64,000 nt of DNA from Arthrobacter sp. CAU 1506 (GTDB taxonomy: Bacteria; Actinomycetota; Actinomycetes; Actinomycetales; Micrococcaceae), in the NCBI RefSeq assembly GCF_005047635.1, contig NZ_SUKC01000008.1:124001-188000 (forward strand), given 5' to 3'. Position numbers and translations under genes: made by a program. Each line of letters opens with the position of its first letter. The first letter of the stretch is position 1. The notes beneath the pieces were generated by a model. It worked only from the letters and a program-made list of their open reading frames with translations, had not been told where the DNA came from and did no database searches. Positions 26,398-35,910 of the stretch are shown one piece after another.

Positions 26398-26892
26398 AGT
26401 CTGATCCTGCCATGTGTTAGGTGAGATGCACGCGTATGTGTGACGATACCCAAGTGACTGGCGTCCGGAGATGATCGCTATTTACTTGGTTACCCCGAAG
26501 CCGCCTCGCCAATCGATAAAAAGTCGACGAAGTTACAACTACTGGAGCCGAAACTCTGTCGGATTTTTTCCTGAAGTTTGGCGAGCGTGGGACATCAACG
26601 GCGGCAGTCTTTCGATTGTTGCCCCTTTCGTTCGGACTCCAAACAGCCAAGGAGTTGCTCCCTGTTGAGCACTCTGGCGGATGTCCGGTACTGGGAGTTG
26701 GCGGTGCCCGCGTAAGACTGCGTCTCCAGAGGGGTTCGAGACCATGAGTCTGACTAGGCACAAGCAGGTTGGTCACGTAGGCGGTTCGTAATCGAGCATT
26801 GAAACCCGTGGACTGGCCAAAATCCTTGCGCAGCAGGCTCGGCATCGGCAAGGATACAGATGAACCCGTGCTGCGAAGAAGGGGCAGACGCG
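26398..26892. other. 495-base intergenic region without a convincing gene
   Basis: Separates divergent units. Short open frames on both strands lack ribosome sites and have no protein-like composition. It presumably holds the promoters of the flanking genes; no clear hairpin or repeat was seen. Confidence 0.5.
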
Positions 26893-27234
26893 ATGACGAA
26901 GTATCTGATCTCGTTTCCGAGTGCCGCCATGGACGTCCCTGAGGAAGAAGTGCCAGCGCTGTCGGATGCTTCGCACGCGGTGGTTCAGGAGGCGAAGGAT
27001 GCCGGCGTCTGGGTGTTCGGCGGCGGAATCGATGAGAGCATCTCGCCTGTCATGGTCGACAGCGATGGGACCGTGCGTGAGGGTACCTACCCGCAAACAA
27101 CGCACCTCGAAGGCGGCTACTCGGTACTGGAACTGCCCTCGTATGACTCGGCCTTGGAATGGGCCGCGAAGATCGCGGTCGCTTGCCGTTGCGCCCAGGA
27201 GGTACGGGCTTTCGAATACGACCCCGCCAGCTAA
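26893..27234 (+). CDS. YCII-like (DGPF-related) small protein
   Basis: 113 aa. MTKYLISFPSAAMDVPEEEVPAL at the start and GVWVFGGGIDES, TDGTVREGTYPQTTHLEGGY-like middle (DSDGTVREGTYPQTTHLEGG) and ALEWAAKIAVACR are the pattern of YCII-related dimeric alpha-beta-barrel proteins often seen near ECF sigma factors. ATG 26893 is preferred over 26860 because homologous proteins begin with MxKYL and AAGGGG precedes it. No sigma-factor partner is present here. Function unknown. Confidence 0.7.
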   Translation: MTKYLISFPSAAMDVPEEEVPALSDASHAVVQEAKDAGVWVFGGGIDESISPVMVDSDGTVREGTYPQTTHLEGGYSVLELPSYDSALEWAAKIAVACRCAQEVRAFEYDPAS

Positions 27235-27369
27235 GTCTCGGCTGGGTGACCGACTTCGCTGGGCTCGCGGCGGGCGCATTCGCGAAGGCGGGGAGCCTTG
27301 AGCCCGATGGCTGTCTCTTTGAGCGCGTCGAAATCATTTCGGAAACCCGGATCTGGCAGGATCTGTTGC

Positions 27370-28986
27370 ATGCAAAAATCAGAGGTCGTCTTCCGTTTCC
27401 TTGACGGAACTCGCGTCCAGTGTCAGATCGTCTCGCCTCGAGGGCAGAAGCTCACGCTGTCCGGAAACATAAACGAAGAACCTGAATTCGAGATGGGCGG
27501 GCTTGGGGATAACCGAGCTTTGGTTGGGTGCGCCTGGGCTTTCGCGAAGGCTAAGTACGAAGCGGTCACCTTGCCTGATCAGGAACAGCAGAAGAACGCT
27601 GAGAAGCGAGCGGGATCCCATCAAAAAGTGGCCGAGTGGATCGCCGATTTGGCTGACGACCTTGCGAGCGAAGAAAAGCGGGGATGGTGTTCTGGTTGCT
27701 TCGAGGAGCACGCGCACCGGAAGGCCAATCGGGCGGTCGGGAAGGCGCCCGCCTACATATGCGGCGGTTGCGGATTGCCGACACTGCCCTGCGCATGCCC
27801 CGGCTGCAAAAACATGGCAGTGCGAGGGCAAGGGCCTGTCCCGATAAAGAGGTATTGTGCCGAGCACCGCCACGAGATCCCTGGGTTTGCGAAGGCTGAT
27901 CGCAAGATGGGCGAGCTCAATAACTACGAGGAGTTCCTCAAATACGACAAACGAAACCTCGCCAGCGATACCAGAGTGGCAGGCCTAGCAGGCGTGGGAC
28001 TCGTAGCAGCCACACCCTTCGCCTACTTCGCTGCACCTGCGATCGGAGGGGCAGTCGGAGCACTCGTTGGCGGATACACCGGCGCTGCGGCTACCAGTTT
28101 TGGTCTGGCTTTCCTGGGTGGCGGCGCGCTAGCCGTCGGCGGCCTCGGCATGGCCGGCGGGACCTTGGTGATAACAGCTCTTGGCGCTTCCCTCGGCTGC
28201 GCGCTGGGCGCCTCGGTCATGAATGCCTATCTCCGCGAAGACAAATCTTTCCATATTGAAATGCTGCAGGGAGGATCAGGCGTACCGGTTATCGTCTGTA
28301 ACGGCTTCCTTAGTGAGAGCGGCAAGGGTTGGGGCGAGTGGCGGGACATCATCACTAAGCGTTACGCGGATTCGCCCGTCTATCGGGTCCACTGGGGCGC
28401 CAAGGAACTTAGGCATCTAGGAATTCTCGGCGGTCGCGGGGCAGCCAGGGTCGTCGGCGCCGCAGCCCTAAGGGAGGCTGCCGAGAGAGCCGCAAAAATG
28501 GCAGCGAGGAGGCTCGGCCCGCTCGCGCCGGCCCTCGCCGCAGCCGACCTTGCCAAGAACCCATGGCACGTCGCCAAGAACCGCGCCGAGAAGACCGGCG
28601 TAATCTTGGCCGACCTGCTCGCCCGTACTAACGCTGATTCCTATGTGCTGGTGGGCCACAGCCTCGGCGCACGTGCGATGGTGGTCGCAGCCCAGACGCT
28701 AGGAACTAAGCCCGGTGGCCCGCGGATTCAAGCTATTCACCTCCTCGGCGCAGCCATTGGAGCAAGGAGTGATTGGCACACCCTGACCGCCGCAGTAGAC
28801 GATGCAGTCTACAACTACCACTCAAGCAATGACAGCGTGCTGAAATTCGCCTACGGCCTCGCTCAAGGCCAGGCAGCGGCAGGTCTCGCAGGCTTCAGAC
28901 CGAGTGCAGACAGGCTGAAAAATATCGACGTCTCGGGTCGAGTCAAGAGCCACTTTGACTACCACAAGAACGTCGGCCTCAACTAG
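27370..28986 (+). CDS. Zinc-ribbon / glycine-rich membrane / alpha-beta hydrolase protein (DUF726-like)
   Basis: 538 aa with three visible parts. Residues 107-163 hold many Cys/His (WCSGCFEEH, YICGGCG, CACPGC, RYCAEH), likely two zinc ribbons. Residues 203-285 are a long Gly/Ala-rich hydrophobic stretch, enough for two or more membrane helices. Residues 300-538 look like an alpha-beta hydrolase: VPVIVCNGFLSE starts the fold, the nucleophile elbow is GHSLG (429-433), and later Asp (AVDDAVYNYHSSNDSVL) and His (SHFDYHKN) residues could complete a triad. This resembles DUF726/TMCO4-type hydrolases. The ATG at 27370 gives an intact domain start; upstream in-frame residues look untranslated. Monocistronic with a strong terminator. 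A membrane-acting lipase or effector is possible. Confidence 0.75.
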   Translation: MQKSEVVFRFLDGTRVQCQIVSPRGQKLTLSGNINEEPEFEMGGLGDNRALVGCAWAFAKAKYEAVTLPDQEQQKNAEKRAGSHQKVAEWIADLADDLASEEKRGWCSGCFEEHAHRKANRAVGKAPAYICGGCGLPTLPCACPGCKNMAVRGQGPVPIKRYCAEHRHEIPGFAKADRKMGELNNYEEFLKYDKRNLASDTRVAGLAGVGLVAATPFAYFAAPAIGGAVGALVGGYTGAAATSFGLAFLGGGALAVGGLGMAGGTLVITALGASLGCALGASVMNAYLREDKSFHIEMLQGGSGVPVIVCNGFLSESGKGWGEWRDIITKRYADSPVYRVHWGAKELRHLGILGGRGAARVVGAAALREAAERAAKMAARRLGPLAPALAAADLAKNPWHVAKNRAEKTGVILADLLARTNADSYVLVGHSLGARAMVVAAQTLGTKPGGPRIQAIHLLGAAIGARSDWHTLTAAVDDAVYNYHSSNDSVLKFAYGLAQGQAAAGLAGFRPSADRLKNIDVSGRVKSHFDYHKNVGLN

Positions 28987-29001
28987 TACCTCCTCGAGTC
29001 C

Positions 29002-29049
29002 CAAAACGCCGGGTGCGGCTCCATAAGTGGAGCCGCACCCGGCGTTTTG
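29002..29049. terminator. Strong 21-bp terminator hairpin, copy 2 of the shared family
   Basis: Perfect 21-base arms starting CAAAACGCCGGGTGCGGC and its complement, loop ATAAGT, followed by TTCACT. The A-rich 5' arm gives a T-rich 3' arm, so it can terminate in both directions. The ACGCCGGGT arms and TAAGT loop recur at 17103-17148. Confidence 0.8.
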
Positions 29050-29248
29050 TTCACTGTGCTTCCGCAGGGGCCGCCGGTCCGCCCGACCGTCGGGCTGCAT
29101 GTGGCGAAAGTAGCGTGGACCTGGCGGCCCTGCGGAAAGTCTTTGGGACCCGGCGGTTGATCGGGGGCTGGCTATTGGACCCAGGTCAACCGCCGGACAG
29201 TTAGAAGGGGTACGCCGAGGGCGCGATGCCTCGGTGGCGGGTGGGACG

Positions 29249-29298
29249 GCCCGGGATGTTGTGCCCATTCGCGAAGCAGTGAACAGAACATCCCGGGC
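29249..29298. repeat. 12-bp inverted repeat between hydrolase and malate synthase
   Basis: Arms GCCCGGGATGTT / AACATCCCGGGC around 26 bases; outer flanks (GCGGGTGGGACGG and CCGTCCCCCACTCCCGC) extend the pairing with bulges from about 29237 to 29322. Probably an RNA structure or terminator zone. No gene is seen in 29050-29375. Confidence 0.5.
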
Positions 29299-29320
29299 AG
29301 CATCCCCCGTCCCCCACTCC

Positions 29321-29368
29321 CGCCCTCCGGTCCGGGCCACTGTTGCCAGCGGCCCGGACCGGAGGGCG
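29321..29368. terminator. 18-bp terminator hairpin after malate synthase
   Basis: Perfect arms CGCCCTCCGGTCCGGGCC and complement with a 12-base loop, eight bases beyond the stop of the minus-strand malate synthase gene. Confidence 0.75.
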
Positions 29369-29375
29369 AGGAGAC

Positions 29376-31016
<1,641 letters not shown>

Positions 31017-31110
31017 CGCTCATTCACTCCCTAAAACTTTTGTAAGTACGACGCCGGAGCCCGGCCCAAGTGCCAAAGGTGACCTTCGGATGAGGTGCGA
31101 TACTGATGGA

Positions 31111-31200
31111 GCCGATTGGGGGTCCGGAAAGCGGCTAATAGATTCCGTAAGGCCGCCCGCGGCCGTCGGAATGTCGTGCCGCGGCGGACCCCCAATCGGC
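31111..31200. repeat. Large inverted repeat between aceA and aceB
   Basis: 16-base perfect arms GCCGATTGGGGGTCCG and complement enclose 58 bases that can themselves fold (ATTCCG / CGGAAT and GGCCG / CGGCC). It starts 31 bases beyond the aceA stop and probably acts as terminator or attenuator, uncoupling aceA and aceB levels. Confidence 0.6.
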
Positions 31201-31231
31201 GAAGCCGAGCACCGCCGTCGTGGTGTAGCTG

Positions 31232-32548
31232 TTAGTGGAACTGGCCTTCTTCGGTGGAGCCCACCAGGGCCAGGGTGCTGCCGTTGGGGTTGAGGGCAGT
31301 GGAGATGGTGTCGAAGTAGCCGGTGCCCACTTCGCGCTGGTGCTTGGTTGCGGTGTAGCCGCGGTCTTCGGCGCCGAACTCGCGCTCCTGCAGTTCGACG
31401 TACGCGCTCATCCCGTTGCGGGCGTAGCCGTGGGCCAGGTCGAACATCGAGTAGTTCAGGGCGTGGAAGCCGGCCAGGGTGATGAACTGGAAGGTGAAGC
31501 CCATCGCCCCGAGCTCGCGCTGGAATTTGGCGATCGCCGCGTCGTCCAGGTGCTTCTTCCAGTTGAAGGACGGCGAGCAGTTGTAGGAGAGCATCTGGTC
31601 CGGGAACTCGGCCTTGACCGCCTCCGCGAACTTGCGGGCCAACTCCAGATCCGGAGTGCCGGTCTCCATCCAGATCAGGTCCGAGTAGGGGGCGTAGGCC
31701 TTGGCCCGGGCGATGCACGGCTCAATTCCGTTGCGGACCTTGTAGAAGCCCTCCGGAGTGCGCTCGCCGGTGATGAACTCGCGGTCGCGCTCGTCCACGT
31801 CGGAGGTGATCAGCGTGGCCGCCTCGGCATCCGTGCGGGCAATGATGACCGACGGGGTGCCGGCCACGTCGGCCGCCAGCCGGGCCGCGTTCAGCGTGCG
31901 GATGTGCTGCGCGGTGGGGATCAGCACCTTGCCGCCCAGGTGGCCGCACTTCTTCTCCGAAGCCAGCTGGTCCTCCCAGTGCACGCCCGAGGCGCCGGAG
32001 GTGATCATGGACTTCATCAGCTCATAGGCGTTCAGCGGCCCGCCGAAGCCGGCCTCGGCGTCGGCCACAATCGGCACCAGCCAGTCCTCAACCGTCTGGA
32101 TGCCTTCGGAGAACTCGATCTGGTCGGCCCGCAGCAGCGCGTTGTTGATCCGGCGGACCACCTGCGGCACCGAGTTGGCCGGGTACAGCGACTGGTCCGG
32201 GTAGGTGTGGCCGGAGAGGTTGGCGTCGGCGGCCACCTGCCAGCCGGAGAGGTAGATGGCGCGCAGCCCGGCCTTGACCTGCTGCACCGCCTGGTTGCCG
32301 GTCAGCGCGCCGAGCGCGTTGGTGTAGCGGCCCTCGGCGGCTTCCTCGGTGAGTTGCTTCCACAGCTTCTGCGCGCCGCGCTTGGCCAGCGTGTGCTCTT
32401 CCTGGACCCGGCCGCGGAGGCGGACGACATCCGCTGCGGTGTAGTCGCGAGTGATGCCCTCCCAGCGGGAATCGGCAGCCCACTCGAGCTCCAGTGCCTT
32501 GGCCGCTTCCTCAGCGTTCATCGGGGCCGGCTCAAATGATGCAGTCAT
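31232..32548 (-). CDS. aceA: Isocitrate lyase
   Basis: 438-aa glyoxylate-shunt enzyme cleaving isocitrate to succinate and glyoxylate. The catalytic KKCGH motif is at residues 199-203 (Cys201), and [10 protein letters not shown] (161-170) contributes metal ligands. Length is normal for the short actinobacterial isoform. A strong GAGGAGA precedes the ATG. It is divergent from the RamB-type regulator and upstream of aceB on the same strand. Confidence 0.97.
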   Translation of the reverse strand: MTASFEPAPMNAEEAAKALELEWAADSRWEGITRDYTAADVVRLRGRVQEEHTLAKRGAQKLWKQLTEEAAEGRYTNALGALTGNQAVQQVKAGLRAIYLSGWQVAADANLSGHTYPDQSLYPANSVPQVVRRINNALLRADQIEFSEGIQTVEDWLVPIVADAEAGFGGPLNAYELMKSMITSGASGVHWEDQLASEKKCGHLGGKVLIPTAQHIRTLNAARLAADVAGTPSVIIARTDAEAATLITSDVDERDREFITGERTPEGFYKVRNGIEPCIARAKAYAPYSDLIWMETGTPDLELARKFAEAVKAEFPDQMLSYNCSPSFNWKKHLDDAAIAKFQRELGAMGFTFQFITLAGFHALNYSMFDLAHGYARNGMSAYVELQEREFGAEDRGYTATKHQREVGTGYFDTISTALNPNGSTLALVGSTEEGQFH

Positions 32549-32575
32549 TGCTGTTCTCCTCTATCGGTGGTCCAT

Positions 32576-32665
32576 CCGGTGATCGAGCTTGTCGAGATCG
32601 AGACCCGGTCGAGCTTGTCCTGTGAGTTGATCGCGCTCCACCCGGTGATCGAGCTTGTCGAGATC
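32576..32665. repeat. 24-base direct repeat in the aceA-ramB promoter region
   Basis: CCGGTGATCGAGCTTGTC plus GAGATC occurs at 32576-32599 and 32642-32665, start-to-start 66 bases, with a partial third copy (CGGTCGAGCTTGTC) between. It resembles the short palindrome-like intergenic repeats known from actinobacterial genomes. It may be a mobile REP-like element or a regulator landing zone. Confidence 0.6.
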
Positions 32666-32761
32666 CGAACTTCTTCGTGAAATCGACTATTCCGCAGGTC
32701 ACAACAGGTAATCCATAGAAAATGCTGGAAAGATTTGCACTTCTTCCCGTATCCTCAAAAA

Positions 32762-34249
32762 ATGGCAACCACCAGCTGGAATCGTCCCTCCAAGCACGAC
32801 GACGGTGTCTCCGCAGAGCCCGAAGTCGACGTCATCAGCCTGGGCCGGCGGGTGCGGCACCTGCGGAAGGCCCAGGGCATGACCCTGGACGATCTCGGTG
32901 CCGCGGTTGGCGCCGCGCCGTCGCAGCTCTCGCTGATCGAAAACGGCAAACGCGAGCCCAAGCTCGGCATGCTGCAGGCCCTCGGCAAAGCGCTGGGGGT
33001 GGGAATCGACCAGCTGCTCGGGGCCGAGCCACCCAGCCGCCGCGCCGCCCTGGAGATCGAGCTGGAACGCTACCAGCGCGGGCCGCTGTACGAGTCGCTC
33101 GGACTGCCGAAAGTCCGCGTCAGTTCGCGGCTTTCGATGGATGTGCTGGAATCCTTGGTCGGCCTGCAGCATGAGCTGGAACGCCGGCTGGACGAGCAGG
33201 CCGCCACTCCCGAAGAAGCGCGCCGGGCGAATACTGAACTGCGGGCGGAAATGCGCTCGCGGAACAACCACTATGAGGACATCGAGGCGCAGGCCCAAGA
33301 GCTCCTGAAGGCAGTCGGGTTCAAGGGCGGGCCGCTGTCCCATCACGTGGCCGCGGACATCGCCGAGCACCTCGGTTTCAGTCTGCAGTACGTCAGCGAC
33401 CTGCCGCATTCCACCCGGTCCGTGACGGACTTGAAGAACAGCAGAATTTATCTGACCCAGGGCCACCGGTCCGAACACGACCCGCGGTCTGTGCTTTTGC
33501 AGGCCGTCGGGCACTACGTCCTGGGACACCAGACGCCCGCTGACTATGCGGACTTCCTGCGCCAGCGCGTGTACACCAACTACTTCGCCGCCGCCCTGCT
33601 GATGCCGGAGCACGCCACCGTGGACTTCCTGCAGAAAGCCAAGGCCTCAAAGGAATTGGCCATCGAGGACCTACGCGACGCCTTCAGCGTTTCGTACGAG
33701 ACTGCAGCCCACCGCTTCACCAATCTGGCCACCCACCACCTGGGCATCCCGTGCCATTTCCAGAAGGTCCACGTCTCCGGCATCATCCACAAGGCCTACG
33801 AGAACGACGGCGTGAATTTCCCGGCCGACCACACCGGCGCCATCGAGGGTCAGCCGGTCTGCCGCAACTGGACCTCGCGCGCCGTCTTCGACGTGCCGGA
33901 CAAGTTCCGGGCCTTTAACCAGTACACGGACACCAAAGCCGGAACCTTCTGGTGCACCGCCATAACGGAGCGGCACTCGTCGGGGGAGTACTCGCTGAGC
34001 ATCGGCATTCCCTACAAGGAGGTGAAGTGGTTCCGCGGCCGCGACACCACCGAACGCTCCGTCTCCAACTGCCCCGACGAATCCTGTTGCCGCCGCCCAC
34101 CCGCCGACCTCGCCGCCCAATGGGCCGGCCACGCCTGGCCCAGCGCCCGCGCCAACTCCCACCTTCTAGCCGCTCTCCCACCGGGTGCCTTCCCAGGCGT
34201 CGACGAAACCGAGGTGTATTCGTTCCTGCAGGCGCACATCGGCAAGTAG
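32762..34249 (+). CDS. ramB: RamB-type short-chain fatty acyl transcriptional regulator
   Basis: 495 aa. N-terminal XRE helix-turn-helix (LGRRVRHLRKAQGMTLDDLGAAVG then APSQLSLIENGKREP), an IrrE/ImmA-like middle (HYVLGHQ in place of HExxH, so no metalloprotease site) and a C-terminal cysteine-containing ScfR domain (CRNWTSRAVFD, VSNCPDESCCRR). In Corynebacterium RamB represses aceA/aceB and acetate activation genes at AAAGTTTGCAAA-like sites; a TTTGCAC sequence lies just upstream here. ATG 32762 is used because a TTG at 32735 has no better ribosome site. Divergent from aceA, consistent with local control of the glyoxylate shunt. Confidence 0.88.
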   Translation: MATTSWNRPSKHDDGVSAEPEVDVISLGRRVRHLRKAQGMTLDDLGAAVGAAPSQLSLIENGKREPKLGMLQALGKALGVGIDQLLGAEPPSRRAALEIELERYQRGPLYESLGLPKVRVSSRLSMDVLESLVGLQHELERRLDEQAATPEEARRANTELRAEMRSRNNHYEDIEAQAQELLKAVGFKGGPLSHHVAADIAEHLGFSLQYVSDLPHSTRSVTDLKNSRIYLTQGHRSEHDPRSVLLQAVGHYVLGHQTPADYADFLRQRVYTNYFAAALLMPEHATVDFLQKAKASKELAIEDLRDAFSVSYETAAHRFTNLATHHLGIPCHFQKVHVSGIIHKAYENDGVNFPADHTGAIEGQPVCRNWTSRAVFDVPDKFRAFNQYTDTKAGTFWCTAITERHSSGEYSLSIGIPYKEVKWFRGRDTTERSVSNCPDESCCRRPPADLAAQWAGHAWPSARANSHLLAALPPGAFPGVDETEVYSFLQAHIGK

Positions 34250-34362
34250 CTAGCGAGCTACGAAGCTCAAAAGGACGCTTTCGCTCTTAAATTCGGGTGG
34301 GGTCCCGATGCCGCCCTCCGATATCCGGGGTCTCTCACGCGGAATGAAGCACAGGCCTCATG

Positions 34363-35757
34363 TCACACGAGTTTTAGCTGTTCCATCCAACGAAGGATCA
34401 GGGCCGCCTGCGTTGGGCTCAATCCGTTGGACGATTCTTCGCGCAGCTGCCGTCGGAGCTCATCTCGAGGGAGGGATAGTGCTTTGCTCCGTACCTCCGA
34501 AGCTCCAGCGATTCGCGACATGAACTGGTCCTGCAAGATTTCGAGAGTTCGCTCCTCGAGGAGGCGCTCTCCTGTTTCGGTCAATCGCACTCGGTCTTCT
34601 GAGAAAGAGACCAGACCCAGAGAGGCCAAAATGCCGATTCTTCGGCGAGCTTCCGACGCCAGAGTGATTGACGGAAACGCTTCTTGGAATGACTCAACGA
34701 ATTGCTCATAACCGGGCTCATCTCGCGCGATTTCAGTCATTTGAATCAAGGTTTCCAAGTAATCTCCCTTGCGACCGTCTGGGAGCTTCACCACTGGATA
34801 AAGAGCTGGAGCGGCGTAGTAACGCTGTCGTTCCCGATCGAACGAGTTGCGGTCGATCCGCTCGGCCACCTCAACCGAGTCTTGGCGAATATCCAGATTG
34901 AGCGCGCCCTTCGCCCTTTCAAGCAGACTGGCCGGTCGGAGCATGAAGAGTCGGTGTCCTGACTCCCGGTTGAGTTCCTCGAAGAGCTCGATCCGTGGTC
35001 CCCGAATCTGCCCTTTCTCACGACGCCACCAGTCTTCTTTGACGTCCCCGGTAACTAAAACGATATCCATTGGCCTCGCTATGGCGACATCGAGTATCTG
35101 ACGCCACAGCATGTAGTCACCATGCGGAGCCAAACCAGACTTGTCAGCGTCCTCGTAACCAGGCGGCAGTCGCTCATCGATTCGCCGCTGCGCCTCGCGG
35201 GAATGCTGCTCCACCTCATCTTCGTGAAACGGCGCACCTACACATTCGTTGGTGATAGCTACTAACCGAGCAAGAACCGGGTCACGATTGGTGTCGATGG
35301 CCGAGTCGAGGCCGCCATCGCTGAATTCTTCGACATGTACAATTACTCGATCATGAGCCGCGTCAAGAATCGTGTGTAGTTCTTGGACTCGGGAGTCGGC
35401 CAGCCCCGCGCGTTTAGCCCACCTAGATAGCGATTGCCTCGACCTGTCTGCAAGCCCGCTGAGCTCGTTCTTCAACTGGTCCGCCGCACTTGATGCCTCT
35501 CTTATAGTCGCGTCCCTGTTCCGCCAGAACTCCACTGCGACCTGATGCGGAATGAACAGCCGATCGTGGAAGGCTTCAAGTGTACGGAGCAAATCTTCGC
35601 GGGCATCTTCGTGATATCGATAAACGTTGAGCAGTACATTGGTATCAACTACTAAGAGGCCGGATTTGAGGGCTGCGGTGTATTCGTCGTCGCTGGGGGA
35701 CAGATAGGCTCGAAACCTTTCGAGGAGCCCGTTGTCTCTAATCGCTTTGCTATCCAT
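34363..35757 (-). CDS. PIN-like nuclease domain protein (PIN_8 type) with C-terminal winged helix
   Basis: 464 aa. The PIN core uses Asp38 in LLVVDTNVLLNVYRYH, a Glu in AVEFWRNRD, an Asp in HGDYMLWRQILD and DIVLVTGDVKEDWW for the acidic metal cluster; a helical insertion (about 85-130) is typical of the larger PIN-like family found in defence loci. Residues from about 330 form a winged-helix-like tail (RRIGILASLGLVSFSEDRVRLTETGERLL). AGG precedes the ATG at 35757. First gene of the defence island; tandem with the ATPase/GIY-YIG group on the same strand, 153 bases downstream of it. Probable RNase or DNase effector. Confidence 0.8.
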   Translation of the reverse strand: MDSKAIRDNGLLERFRAYLSPSDDEYTAALKSGLLVVDTNVLLNVYRYHEDAREDLLRTLEAFHDRLFIPHQVAVEFWRNRDATIREASSAADQLKNELSGLADRSRQSLSRWAKRAGLADSRVQELHTILDAAHDRVIVHVEEFSDGGLDSAIDTNRDPVLARLVAITNECVGAPFHEDEVEQHSREAQRRIDERLPPGYEDADKSGLAPHGDYMLWRQILDVAIARPMDIVLVTGDVKEDWWRREKGQIRGPRIELFEELNRESGHRLFMLRPASLLERAKGALNLDIRQDSVEVAERIDRNSFDRERQRYYAAPALYPVVKLPDGRKGDYLETLIQMTEIARDEPGYEQFVESFQEAFPSITLASEARRRIGILASLGLVSFSEDRVRLTETGERLLEERTLEILQDQFMSRIAGASEVRSKALSLPRDELRRQLREESSNGLSPTQAALILRWMEQLKLV

Positions 35758-35910
35758 CTACCTGGCCCTCTCAATCTCATAATCTTGCTGCCCTAGTTGA
35801 TTCTTCAGATTATCGCGTGGTACCAACGAAACAGGTAGCGGCTCATAGATGGCTCCCCATTCACCGGAAAGTGCGTGGGGAGCACCCATGCTGACGTTCA
35901 CTTCTTGGAG

